Assembly: GCA_944326035.1 (NCBI GenBank)
Contig: CALVCS010000011.1
Coordinates: 1 to 64,000 of the forward strand
DNA from: an uncultured Alistipes sp.
GTDB lineage: Bacteria; Bacteroidota; Bacteroidia; Bacteroidales; Rikenellaceae
Length of the DNA: 64,000 bases
Direction of reading: 5' to 3'
Under the pieces are notes generated by a model. That model was not told where the DNA came from, searched no databases, and saw only the letters and a program-made list of their open reading frames with translations. Both the position numbers and the translations under genes were made by a program. This document shows positions 8,633-17,722 of the stretch, piece by piece; within the stretch, counting starts at the first letter, position 1; each line of letters begins with the position of its first letter.

Positions 8633-10492
8633 TTAATCTTTTTCGCTGTGTTTAAGCGGTTTAAAGGCTCGTTGTGTCGATTCGAATCCGGCGCTCTTGT
8701 AGAATTCCACGAAGGTCAGACGCATCGGGTGCACGAACGAGCTGAGGGTCGACATGAACAGATTGATGCCGTGTCCGATCAGCAGGATGATCAGGGTGAC
8801 GATGGCGCCTACGACCGGGATGTCGGGGCTCAAACCGAAAGCCAGTTGGTTGAATACCAGGGCCAGAATACCTCCTGACAGCCCGATGGCGAACAGACGG
8901 ATGTAACTGAGAACGTCGCCCAGGATACCGGTCACATCGTTGTAGGTGTTCCAGAGACCGGCTCCGAAGTTGACCAGCGGATTTTTACCCGGGGAGTTCA
9001 GGAACAGCATCATGAACAGTCCGATACCGGCGCACACCCAATAAGCGGGGCTCTGGAGGGCAAAGCCCTGTACACCCATATCGGGCAGCAGATAGGCGGC
9101 CAGCGAGGAGACGATCACGATCATCCATCCGAGGGTCGAGAAGGTATACTTGAATCCGAACTGACGGGTGATGGTAATGACTTTGAGGGTCATTCCGAAG
9201 AGTAGTTGGAAAATTCCCAAGGCGATGGCCAGGGTAAACAGATCGTCCGTAACGAGGAATTTATCCTTGATACCGGCGAAAATCGGCAAGGTTTTCAGGT
9301 CGATTCCGAAGAACGAACCCATCAGGAAGCCGAAGACGATGGTTGCTCCGCCGCACAACATGGTCAGTTTGGCGACGCTGTTGAGTTTCGGTCCCCCTTT
9401 GAGCAGCAGATAGAGTCCTCCGAGCGCCAGCAAGAGTCCATAACCGGCATCGGCCAGACAGAATCCGAAAAAGATCATATAGAACGGGCCGAAATAGCGA
9501 GTCAGGTCCATGGTGCCATATTTGGGCAGGGCGTAGAAGTTCCCGATCAGTTCAAAGAGCCGGGCGAATTTGCCATTTTTCAGCAAGACCGGTACATCGT
9601 CCTCCGGCGTGGGGCGTTCTTTGAGGTAGAACGCGCCCGTTTCCTCCAGAACGGCTTCGACTTCCTGCTGTTTTTCGGCGGGAGCCCATCCTTCGAGCAG
9701 AATCAGGATATCGTCGGCCTCTTTGTGGCCACTCTGCGAGACCTTTTCCAGGTGCAGTTGATCGGTCAGTCGGAGTCCTTCCTGCTCAAACGCCTCACGA
9801 TAGGGAATGCATCCGACCAGAATGGACCGTTGTTCCGCGATTTTGTCCCGAATCTGGTCGGCTTCAGCCTGTTTGCTGCGATAGTCGGCCGTCGGGGCCT
9901 TCATCGGTTGGGCATCGATCTCGGGTTCTTCCCTGCTGGGTGTTGCAACGATAAAGTAGGTACGCAGACTGTCCCGGCTGATTTCGCTCAGTGCGTACCG
10001 TTGCGACCATTCGTCTCGATGCGCTTCATACTCTTTGGTGAAGAGCGTGTAGAAGTAGAGGTCGATCCCCCCTTCACGCAGCGATTCGAGTTGCGAAGCG
10101 TCGAATGCCCCCCATGGTTGCAGCTCTTCGATCTCTTTGGTCAGTCGGTTCAACTCTCCGTTGAGCTCTTCCAAACGGGCCAAGGCCTGCCGGTAAGCTT
10201 CATAGGCGGTTTTCGAATCGGGATAGGTCGTGCTCTTTTGGGTCGAGGCAGGCGAAACCTGTTTCGTCCCCTTGTCGGAAGCCTGAGCGGCCTCTTCTTT
10301 TTCCAGCTCCCGCAGACGATTGCCCGCTTGGCGATAGGCTTCGATCTGGGTCATCAGGGCTCGTTGCGAGTCGGTGGTTTCCCAGTTCGTGATGGTAATG
10401 TCCACCAGCCCCAGATCTTGAAGACGGGTTAAAAATTCCTGATAATCGTTATGATAGAGTATCAGCGAATATTTCATCATGGGTGTGATCAT
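8633..10492 (-). CDS. ntpI: V/A-type ATPase subunit I (membrane stator, a-type)
   Basis: Subunit I supplies the ion half-channels and the static arm linking to the peripheral stalks. The 619 residues divide into a soluble N-terminal half with coiled-coil character (residues ~50-110, Glu/Ala/Lys-rich) and a C-terminal membrane half starting about residue 330 (FGPFYMIFFGFCLADAGYG). The conserved arginine needed for ion transfer is in LSYIRLFAIGLSGG. Its start overlaps the subunit D stop by 4 nt, so the two are translationally coupled. Confidence 0.94.
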   Translation of the reverse strand: MITPMMKYSLILYHNDYQEFLTRLQDLGLVDITITNWETTDSQRALMTQIEAYRQAGNRLRELEKEEAAQASDKGTKQVSPASTQKSTTYPDSKTAYEAYRQALARLEELNGELNRLTKEIEELQPWGAFDASQLESLREGGIDLYFYTLFTKEYEAHRDEWSQRYALSEISRDSLRTYFIVATPSREEPEIDAQPMKAPTADYRSKQAEADQIRDKIAEQRSILVGCIPYREAFEQEGLRLTDQLHLEKVSQSGHKEADDILILLEGWAPAEKQQEVEAVLEETGAFYLKERPTPEDDVPVLLKNGKFARLFELIGNFYALPKYGTMDLTRYFGPFYMIFFGFCLADAGYGLLLALGGLYLLLKGGPKLNSVAKLTMLCGGATIVFGFLMGSFFGIDLKTLPIFAGIKDKFLVTDDLFTLAIALGIFQLLFGMTLKVITITRQFGFKYTFSTLGWMIVIVSSLAAYLLPDMGVQGFALQSPAYWVCAGIGLFMMLFLNSPGKNPLVNFGAGLWNTYNDVTGILGDVLSYIRLFAIGLSGGILALVFNQLAFGLSPDIPVVGAIVTLIILLIGHGINLFMSTLSSFVHPMRLTFVEFYKSAGFESTQRAFKPLKHSEKD

Positions 10493-11103
10493 ACGGCAAT
10501 CCCCCTTTCTTGTTCTTCCTGCTGGTGACGGTCCTTGACGATCTTTTGAGACGATTTGGAGAGGTTTTCCTCATCTTCCAGGAAACGTTTGATCTTTCGG
10601 ATGGCGTCCTCGTAACCCGGAATCTGTACTTTTTCGTACAGGTTGACCTTTTGGGTGGTTTTTTTCCGGGCGCGGTCCAGCAGTTCCATTTTACGCAGGT
10701 AGAATTCGCGTTCCAGTCCCAGTCGCGCCAGATCCTTGAGCAGGGCGATGCCGTCGGTGATCCATAACGGCGCGCTGAACAGATTCAGCGGCTTCTGCTC
10801 GTAGACGATGTCGTTCAGCACCGGGATGCGCACGCCGGCGATCTTCTGGATCGAGAGTTTGACGTCTTTGACCTTCAGCAGTTCGGGATCGAACTCTCCC
10901 CACAGGGCGGTCATGTAGTCATACTCGTTCACCAGGGCGTCCAGCTTTTCGACATATTGGGTCGAGATGTCTTTGGCCTTCTTCACCTCCATGCGCAGGG
11001 CCGACTCCTTGCTCTTGATCGTGGGCAAGGCGCGGTTTCGCATCTTGAGCTGTTTGTCCAGTTCACCGAGCGACGTTTTGTTATATTGAAATTTGATAGC
11101 CAT
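10489..11103 (-). CDS. ntpD: V/A-type ATPase subunit D (central rotor shaft)
   Basis: Subunit D is the coiled-coil axle turning inside the A3B3 head. The 204-residue product is strongly helical at both ends (N-terminal FQYNKTSLGELDKQLKMRNR, C-terminal KRFLEDEENLSKSSQKIVKD), as in the family, with a characteristic TTQKVNLYEKVQIPGYEDAI segment near residue 160. It lies 78 nt after subunit B and overlaps subunit I by 4 nt. Confidence 0.92.
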   Translation of the reverse strand: MAIKFQYNKTSLGELDKQLKMRNRALPTIKSKESALRMEVKKAKDISTQYVEKLDALVNEYDYMTALWGEFDPELLKVKDVKLSIQKIAGVRIPVLNDIVYEQKPLNLFSAPLWITDGIALLKDLARLGLEREFYLRKMELLDRARKKTTQKVNLYEKVQIPGYEDAIRKIKRFLEDEENLSKSSQKIVKDRHQQEEQERGIAV

Positions 11104-11181
11104 AATTTTTCGGTTTTCGTTCCGGACCTCTCCTTGTGGAGGACCGGAAGCTCTTCCCTGACGGCTTGTCGGTGTGTCCGA

Positions 11182-12507
11182 TTACGCCTCTTTGGGCCAG
11201 TATTTTTCCATGAGTTCTTCCTTGATCGCCACTTCGGTTTTGGTGAAGTATTTGGCGAACAGTTCCCAAGCGCGGTCGAGCATCTCGGTGATATTGATGT
11301 TGATGTCGATGGCCAACAGATGTTCCGAGTACTCTTTGGCAAAGGCCAGGGTACGTTCATCGTAGTCCGAAAGGTCGAACCCGTTTTCGAGTTTGGTCTT
11401 GGCGTTGGCTGCATCGGCATACAGACGCACGGCGGCGTTCATCACCTGCGGATGGTCTTCGCGGGTCTTCTTGCCGATCACCAGCTGTTTCAGACGCGAT
11501 AGGCTTCGGAACGGGTCGATGATGGTTTTCCCGGTATCGGAGTCGTTGCGCAGGAACAGCTGTCCTTCGGTGATGTACCCCGTGTTATCGGGCACAGCGT
11601 GGGTGATATCCCCGCCCGAAAGGGTGGTGACGGCGATGATCGTGATCGACCCGCCGTTCGGCAGTTGAACGGCTTTTTCGTAGATCTTGGCCAGGTCGGA
11701 GTAGAGCGAACCGGGCATCGAGTCTTTCGACGGGATCTGGTCCATACGGTTGGAGACGATGGCCAGGGCGTCGGCGTAAAGGGTCATATCGGTCAACAGC
11801 ACCAGCACTTTTTCGCCTTTGTCCACGGCGAAATATTCGGCGGCCGTCAGGGCCATATCCGGAACCAACAGACGTTCCACAGGCGGATTTTCGGTCGTAT
11901 TCACGAAGCTGACGATACGGTCGAGGGCACCGGCGTTTTCGAAGACATTCTTAAAGAACAGAAAGTCGTCGTTGGTCAACCCCATCCCGCCCAGGATGAT
12001 CTTGTCGGCTTTGGCACGCAGGGCCACCATGGCCATCACCTGGTTGTAGGGCTGATCGGGGTCGGCGAAGAACGGGATCTTCTGACCCGACACGATGGTG
12101 TTGTTCAGGTCGATCCCGGCGATCCCCGTAGCGATCAGTTCCGAGGGTTGCAGACGTTTGAACGGGTTGACGGTTGGTCCGCCGATTTCGCGTTCTTCGC
12201 CTTCGGTCAGTTCGCCGCCTTCGAGCGGTTCGCCGTAGGCGTTGAAAAACCGTCCGGCCAATGCGTCGCTGACGCGCAATTTAGGCGGTTCGCCGTGGAA
12301 GATCACTTCCGAATCGGTCGCGATCCCCTCCGTGCCGGCAAACACCTGTAGGGTGACCAAGTCTCCGTTGAGTTTCACCACCTGGGCCAGCTTGCCGCCT
12401 ACCGTGGCCAGTTCATCGTTGCCGACCCCGCTGGCACGCAGACTCACCGTAGCTTTGGTGATGTTTTCGATTTTGGTATATATCTTTTGAAATGCTTTCG
12501 TTTCCAT
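11182..12507 (-). CDS. ntpB: V/A-type ATPase subunit B (regulatory head subunit)
   Basis: Subunit B alternates with A in the hexameric head and lacks a full P-loop. The 441 residues include the typical PFKRLQPSELIATGIAGID, SGQKIPFFADPDQPYN and LTDMTLYADALAIVSNRMDQIP segments and the arginine-containing region near LPNGGSITIIAV. Length is normal for bacterial and archaeal versions. It starts 13 nt after subunit A. Confidence 0.96.
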   Translation of the reverse strand: METKAFQKIYTKIENITKATVSLRASGVGNDELATVGGKLAQVVKLNGDLVTLQVFAGTEGIATDSEVIFHGEPPKLRVSDALAGRFFNAYGEPLEGGELTEGEEREIGGPTVNPFKRLQPSELIATGIAGIDLNNTIVSGQKIPFFADPDQPYNQVMAMVALRAKADKIILGGMGLTNDDFLFFKNVFENAGALDRIVSFVNTTENPPVERLLVPDMALTAAEYFAVDKGEKVLVLLTDMTLYADALAIVSNRMDQIPSKDSMPGSLYSDLAKIYEKAVQLPNGGSITIIAVTTLSGGDITHAVPDNTGYITEGQLFLRNDSDTGKTIIDPFRSLSRLKQLVIGKKTREDHPQVMNAAVRLYADAANAKTKLENGFDLSDYDERTLAFAKEYSEHLLAIDININITEMLDRAWELFAKYFTKTEVAIKEELMEKYWPKEA

Positions 12508-12520
12508 AATCTCGCGGCTG

Positions 12521-14287
12521 TTATAAGGTTTCGTGCGATTGTTGTTCCCGGATCGCGGTGTCGATCTCCTGGCGGTACTGTTTGAACTTATCGCTGCCGA
12601 ATTCGGCGTAGTTCATCTGTTTGAAGATGTTGATGAGTCGTTTGTAGAAAGCGACGCAGGCTTCGAAGTTTTCATGGGAGAACTCCTGCTGGCAGACGCT
12701 CAGTACCAGATCGTACATATATTTCTGGCGGTCGAGGGGGCAGTTGGCATCCACCTTGTCGAAGGCGTCTTGTTGCAGGATCACGAAGTCGATCAGTTCC
12801 GATTTCCAGAATCGGTCGTGGTATTCGACGGGCACCCCGTCGTCCCCCAGGATGTTGATCTGTTCGGAGGCCTCCTTACCGCGCTGTACGAGGGTTTTGC
12901 CGAGGCGTACGCGATCGACCCAACCCGGTTCGATCCGTTGGTCGAGGTATTGCACGATTTCGGGATATTCGAGGTATTTCGAGTAGCTGTCCAAGGGGTC
13001 GACGGCCGGATAACGTTTACTGTCGGCACGACCTTGGGCCAGGGCGTAGAAGCAACGGGCGACTTTCTTGGTCGATTCGGTCACCGGTTCCTTGAGGTTT
13101 CCCCCGGCGGGCGATACGGTTCCGATGAAGGTGACCGAACCGGTCTGGCCGTTGTTCAGGTAGACCTGTCCCGACCGGGCGTAGAAGTTGGCGATGATGG
13201 CGGAAAGGTCCATCGGGAAGGCGTCCTGACCGGGCAACTCTTCCAGACGGTTACTCATTTCACGCAGTGCCTGAGCCCAACGGGAGGTGGAGTCGGCCAG
13301 AATCAGCACCTTGAGACCCATGGCCCGGTAGTATTCCCCGATGGTCATCCCCGTATAGACCGAGGCTTCACGGGCGGCCACCGGCATATTGGAGGTATTA
13401 CAGATAATGGTCGTACGTTCCATCAGTTTGTGGCCGGTACGGGGGTCGTCCAGTTCGGGGAACTCCGTAAAGATTTCCACCACTTCGTTGGCACGTTCCC
13501 CGCAGGCGATCATGATAATGACATCGGCTTCGGCCTGTTTGGCGATGGCGTGCTGCAAGACGGTTTTCCCGGCTCCAAACGGTCCGGGGATAAAGCCCGT
13601 ACCCCCTTCGGCCATGGGGTTGAAGGTATCGATCACCCGCACGCCGGTTTCGAGAATTTGGAACGGACGCGGTTTGGAACGATATTGGGTGATGGCTTTT
13701 TTCACCGGCCAACGTTGGATCATGGTGACATTGTGATCGTTGCCTTCGCTATCGGTCAGCACGGCCACCGTATCGGTGATTTTGTAGTTTCCGGCAGCCA
13801 CGATGCTTTTCACGGTATATTCGCCCTGGAAGACGAACGGCACCATGATTTTGTGTTTGATCCATTTTTCGGTCACTTCACCCAGCCAGTCGGCGGCCTG
13901 AACCCGGTCGCCGACCTTGGCCAGCGGCGTAAAATCCCAGCTGCTGTTATAGTCCAGCGGATCGGTTTTCGAACCGCGTTCGATAAACAGGCTCTGCATG
14001 GCGGCCAGGTCGTTCTGCAGACCGTCGTAGTTGCGCGAGAGGATGCCAGGGCCGAGGGTGGCTTCCAGCATGTGGCCTTCGAATTCCACGTTATCTCCCA
14101 CGTGCAGTCCGCGGGTACTGTCGTACACTTGCACGAAGGCTTTGTCTCCAGTGACCTTGATGACTTCGGCCATCATCCGGGTATCTCCGAGTTCTACGTA
14201 ACAGATTTCGTTCTGGCCAACCGGGCCGTCGATCTGTGCCGTCACGATGTTGGAGATGATCCCTACTACTTTTCCGGTTGTTTTCAT
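12521..14287 (-). CDS. ntpA: V/A-type ATPase catalytic subunit A
   Basis: This is the ATP-hydrolysing or -synthesising subunit. The P-loop GPFGAGKT is at residues 235-242, followed by CGERANEVVE and LADSTSRWAQALRE, all diagnostic. The 588 residues include the ~80-residue 'non-homologous' insertion (about residues 115-190) that separates A-type catalytic subunits from F1-beta. Located 60 nt after the DUF2764 gene. Confidence 0.97.
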   Translation of the reverse strand: MKTTGKVVGIISNIVTAQIDGPVGQNEICYVELGDTRMMAEVIKVTGDKAFVQVYDSTRGLHVGDNVEFEGHMLEATLGPGILSRNYDGLQNDLAAMQSLFIERGSKTDPLDYNSSWDFTPLAKVGDRVQAADWLGEVTEKWIKHKIMVPFVFQGEYTVKSIVAAGNYKITDTVAVLTDSEGNDHNVTMIQRWPVKKAITQYRSKPRPFQILETGVRVIDTFNPMAEGGTGFIPGPFGAGKTVLQHAIAKQAEADVIIMIACGERANEVVEIFTEFPELDDPRTGHKLMERTTIICNTSNMPVAAREASVYTGMTIGEYYRAMGLKVLILADSTSRWAQALREMSNRLEELPGQDAFPMDLSAIIANFYARSGQVYLNNGQTGSVTFIGTVSPAGGNLKEPVTESTKKVARCFYALAQGRADSKRYPAVDPLDSYSKYLEYPEIVQYLDQRIEPGWVDRVRLGKTLVQRGKEASEQINILGDDGVPVEYHDRFWKSELIDFVILQQDAFDKVDANCPLDRQKYMYDLVLSVCQQEFSHENFEACVAFYKRLINIFKQMNYAEFGSDKFKQYRQEIDTAIREQQSHETL

Positions 14288-14347
14288 ATGTTTAGATCTC
14301 TTTTTTTATGGGTTGCGGGGTGCGGAGCGGCGAGCTTCGCACGGTAT

Positions 14348-15214
14348 TTATTGCTGGGCTTCGGCCCGTTGCAGAATCGATTTGTCGGACAGTTCGGCCA
14401 ACAGTCGGTTCAACATCGCTTCGCCCTGTTTACGGTCGAGCACCGTCCAGCGTTGGATGATGTTGGCTTTGGCCAGGTAGGCCAGCAGGGTGTTGAGGTT
14501 GAAGTAGTCGAAGGTGGTCAATTCGTCGGCTTTACTCCAGCGGATCTGGTCGAGACGTTGTTCTTTTTCCACCATATTGGGGGTGTCGAGCAGTGCGATG
14601 ATCGATTCGATGTAGTCGATTTCGCCGCGCAGGCCGAAATCTCCGGCGGAGCTTTGGCTCAGGGCTTTGACCAGATCGCCTTCACCGACCAGTTGTTCGG
14701 CGATGGGCCATTTGTGGCTACGGGCGATGTAGGCGGCCGAGATGTTCCGCAGGGTCTGATCGAAAGCGAACCACTCTCTGACGAAGCGGTTGGACGAGAC
14801 GGCACACTGGGTATAAAAAGCACTCCACAACGTGTTTTCGAGCTTTTTCGATGTATCGATATCGTCATCTGACCGTCCTTCGTCCTTGGCGTGATAGGCC
14901 TGCAACGTACGGGTGATCCATGGGGGTAGGAGACCATCGGCATCCGGTTGGGAGGAGCGGACGGCTTCGAGGGTGTCGGCGATCTGTTCGGCCGAATAGT
15001 TCCCCAGCGGATTGAACGTTTGTTTGCCGCTGAGCGCCGCGAGCACGTTTTCTACGTCGTAGAAGGCGTAGAAGGTCCGCAGCGCCCGGAGATCGCCCTT
15101 CGACAGCTCGGGGATGATCTCTTCGCGCAGGGCTACGGCGTCGAACCCTTTGTGGTCGGCTTCGAGGATCAGTTCTTCGAGTCCCGCTACTAAGCTATAA
15201 TACTGTTTTGCCAT
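14348..15214 (-). CDS. DUF2764 protein, probable subunit C equivalent of the V/A-ATPase
   Basis: A 288-residue, almost wholly helical protein beginning MAKQYYSLVAGLEEL, which matches the DUF2764 family found in Bacteroidota V/A-ATPase operons. Subunit C (AtpC/NtpC) is a helical funnel joining the rotor shaft to the membrane ring, and no other gene here can fill that role. Position (between E and A, as for ntpC in many operons) and helical content fit. The functional equation with subunit C is inference; I see no catalytic motif. Confidence 0.82.
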   Translation of the reverse strand: MAKQYYSLVAGLEELILEADHKGFDAVALREEIIPELSKGDLRALRTFYAFYDVENVLAALSGKQTFNPLGNYSAEQIADTLEAVRSSQPDADGLLPPWITRTLQAYHAKDEGRSDDDIDTSKKLENTLWSAFYTQCAVSSNRFVREWFAFDQTLRNISAAYIARSHKWPIAEQLVGEGDLVKALSQSSAGDFGLRGEIDYIESIIALLDTPNMVEKEQRLDQIRWSKADELTTFDYFNLNTLLAYLAKANIIQRWTVLDRKQGEAMLNRLLAELSDKSILQRAEAQQ

Positions 15215-15244
15215 GCTTGTTCGGTTTTCAGCGATCGGCTTGGA

Positions 15245-15871
15245 TTAGGATTTGGCGCCTTGGTCGAAGAGCAGTTCGGCTACTTTAGGCCGCAGGTATT
15301 CGTTCAGCAGGGCCTGAAAATCGGCATCGGTGAAGCTGACGTAATAACTGCCATCTTTGGGGCCGATTTTGAATCCCGATTTCACCTTGTTGTCGAAGGT
15401 GATTTCCAGTCCGGCGTTGAGGTTGTTCGTGGCGGCCGAGGCCAGTACCTGTTCGAATGCCGTCTGTTTGTCGGCGGGCAGCACCGCTTTCAGGTCGACC
15501 CGCGAAGCGGAGGCACCGTTCCAGTGGGAAGCGATCTCCAACAGCAGACTTTTGATGAATTCGGGATCGGCATTGGCGGCACTCACGGCCGGAGAGATGC
15601 TTTTATACACGATCAGCGATTCGATTTCGCTTTTGAGGGTGCCGATCATCTGACGGCCGGCCAGACTCAACTCCGTCAAGGTATTTTTTTTGAGGTCTTC
15701 CGCATTTTTTTCGGCCTGTTTACGGAGTTCGTCGGCCTGTTTGCGGGCGTCGGCGAGAATCTGATCGGCCTGTTTGCGGGCATCGGCTACCAGCTGCTCA
15801 GCTTCTTGCTTTCCTTTCGATAACCCTTCTTCATAGAGTTTCTGGGTTAATTCTTGCAATTTGTTTTCCAT
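15245..15871 (-). CDS. ntpE: V/A-type ATPase subunit E (peripheral stalk)
   Basis: Subunit E forms the peripheral stalk with subunit G/H. The 208 residues start with a long Lys/Glu/Ala/Gln coiled coil (to about residue 65, with repeated ADARKQADQI / ADARKQADEL) and end in a globular domain reading YVSFTDADFQALLNEYLRPKVAELLF, close to the family C-terminus. No G/H partner gene is seen in the operon. It begins 26 nt after the DUF4301 gene. Confidence 0.9.
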   Translation of the reverse strand: MENKLQELTQKLYEEGLSKGKQEAEQLVADARKQADQILADARKQADELRKQAEKNAEDLKKNTLTELSLAGRQMIGTLKSEIESLIVYKSISPAVSAANADPEFIKSLLLEIASHWNGASASRVDLKAVLPADKQTAFEQVLASAATNNLNAGLEITFDNKVKSGFKIGPKDGSYYVSFTDADFQALLNEYLRPKVAELLFDQGAKS

Positions 15872-15897
15872 GCTTGTGCTTATTTTGTCTTTTTAAC

Positions 15898-17376
15898 TTA
15901 TGCTTGGGGTTGGTGTTCGGGGCGCAGCAGGTCGTTGACCGTTTTGACCGGCGAAAAGACGGTGCTGGGCACTTCGACAAAGACCGTATTCCAATGGGCC
16001 ATCGAACCGTTCCACAACCCGGGTCGTTCCAACGCACGCAGGGGACGTCCGTTTTTGGATTTTTCGGAGATGAAACCCGTTTGGGGATCCACATAGCGAC
16101 TCAGGTCGAAGCGGTTGCCGTGGCGATCGCGGGTTGCGCAGACCAGATCCACCGGATTGAAATGGGTGGCGGCGGCCATCAATCCTTTTTGTTCCGGGGC
16201 GATCTGGGTCGATTCGGCAATTTGCAGCGATTGGCTGCCATCGGCTTCTTTTACCCAATAGGGACCGCCGCCCGGTTCTCCGTCGTTGCGTACCATGCCG
16301 CAGACCCGAATCGGGCGATGGAGACGATCGATCAACCACTGTCGTTTTCCTTCCGCATCGAGAGTGGCCAGTCGATCGGGCAGTTTCAGACAGAGATCCT
16401 GTTCGAGGAAGTGTTCGATCGTCTGAAGGGTCATTGCGTCGACGGGCGACTCTTCCAGCTGTTTCAGGTAGTCGAAACATTGGGCCTGCAGGGCAAGCAG
16501 CTGTCCGGCCAGAATCTCTTTATAGCGTACCGTATCCGCTTTGCGGGCGTCGGTGGTCACGTTGTCGATATTTTTGATAAAGATCAGGTCGGCCTCGATT
16601 TCGCCCAGATTTTCCAACAGGGCGCCATGACCGGCGGGGCGCAACAACAGTCGTCCGTCGTCTTCCCGAAACGGTTCATTATCCAGACCGACGGCCAGGG
16701 TGTCGGTTGAGGGCCGTTGGCAGGAGTAGCTGATCTGATAATGGACGCCATACCGTTGTTCGTAGCGGGGCAGGACCTCCTGTACGAGGGCTTCGAAAGC
16801 GGCCTGATGTTCGGGCGACACGGTAAAGTGGATGTTGACCTCTCCGTTGTGTCCGGCGGCGTAGAGGGCACCTTCACACAGATGTTCTTCCAGGGCCGTG
16901 CGGTTGCCGTCCGCATATCGATGGAACAGCACCAAGGCTTTCGGGGCGGATCCATAGCCCAATCCTTTCGGGGAGAGCATGGTGTCGATCAGTCGGTGGG
17001 CATCCGTTGTGTCGCCGGCGGCCTGTTTCAGCCGGGCGCCGAAAGCGAACCGATTGATATTGTCGACGACCTCTTGGACCGATGGGGTGGGTTTTCCATC
17101 CGCCAGGAAGGCGAACATCTCCTTAAACATGCGGGTCGCGGCCCCCGAGGCGGGTACGAATTTGACGATCTGCAACAGGTTCCGATGGGCGTTAAACAGC
17201 TCTCGGAAGGTTTGTTGTTCCTGGGGATTCAGTCGTCGGATTCCGTCGCCGACAACAGCGGCCCGATCGATATTCAAAAAGGGAAAACCCTGCCGAAAAC
17301 TTTCCAGCTGATGATGGATCGTATCAGCGTCGATTCCGTGGCTTTTGAGTTGTGCCAAGTCTTTGTCCGTGAACAT
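15898..17376 (-). CDS. DUF4301 family protein
   Basis: The 492-residue product matches the DUF4301 family, a Bacteroidota-specific group of unknown function. Visible features are a soluble composition with no signal peptide or membrane segment, a glycine-rich KFVPASGAATRMFKEM near residue 75-90 that resembles a nucleotidyltransferase-type loop, a PKALVLFH motif around residue 145, and GHGALLENLGEIEADLIFIKNIDN around 245-270. The combination suggests a sugar-nucleotide or phosphate-binding fold, but this is a guess. It is the first gene of the V/A-ATPase operon, 26 nt before subunit E, so its expression should follow the ATPase. Confidence 0.8.
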   Translation of the reverse strand: MFTDKDLAQLKSHGIDADTIHHQLESFRQGFPFLNIDRAAVVGDGIRRLNPQEQQTFRELFNAHRNLLQIVKFVPASGAATRMFKEMFAFLADGKPTPSVQEVVDNINRFAFGARLKQAAGDTTDAHRLIDTMLSPKGLGYGSAPKALVLFHRYADGNRTALEEHLCEGALYAAGHNGEVNIHFTVSPEHQAAFEALVQEVLPRYEQRYGVHYQISYSCQRPSTDTLAVGLDNEPFREDDGRLLLRPAGHGALLENLGEIEADLIFIKNIDNVTTDARKADTVRYKEILAGQLLALQAQCFDYLKQLEESPVDAMTLQTIEHFLEQDLCLKLPDRLATLDAEGKRQWLIDRLHRPIRVCGMVRNDGEPGGGPYWVKEADGSQSLQIAESTQIAPEQKGLMAAATHFNPVDLVCATRDRHGNRFDLSRYVDPQTGFISEKSKNGRPLRALERPGLWNGSMAHWNTVFVEVPSTVFSPVKTVNDLLRPEHQPQA

Positions 17377-17722
17377 ATTGTATAGTCTGTTTAGGGTGCT
17401 CGGCCGTAGTGGGCGTATAGGGAAAAATCCTTAGCAAGTTATGAAATTTATTTAAGAAAACAACTCTTTTCCGGGAAAGAAACGGTTAAATTCCTGCCAG
17501 CAGAACAGGAAATCGGAGATAATGAATAGGTTATGTTTTCCTTGTTATAAAGGTGTGAGGGAGGCCTTGCAAAAAGCGGTTGAGGGGGAGGTCGTCGAGC
17601 CGGAAACCGGCGAAAATGAAAAGAGTGAGTCCAGGTAATTTAAATTTTAGCTACCTTTGTTTTTTTCCTTCGGCTTTTGGTAGCCGATGCGGCAGTCGCA
17701 AACGAGCAAACGGAAAACCACC
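17377..17722. other. Divergent intergenic region (V/A-ATPase operon / murB)
   Basis: It contains the murB promoter near its right end and an AT-rich patch at about 17430-17475 that may hold the minus-strand operon promoter, although I could not find a clean TAnnTTTG box for that direction. No gene seen. Confidence 0.5.
17652..17659 (+). promoter_or_regulatory. Bacteroidota -7 element for murB-tilS
   Basis: TACCTTTG, 63 bp before the preferred murB start. No clear -33 element at the right spacing. Confidence 0.55.
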
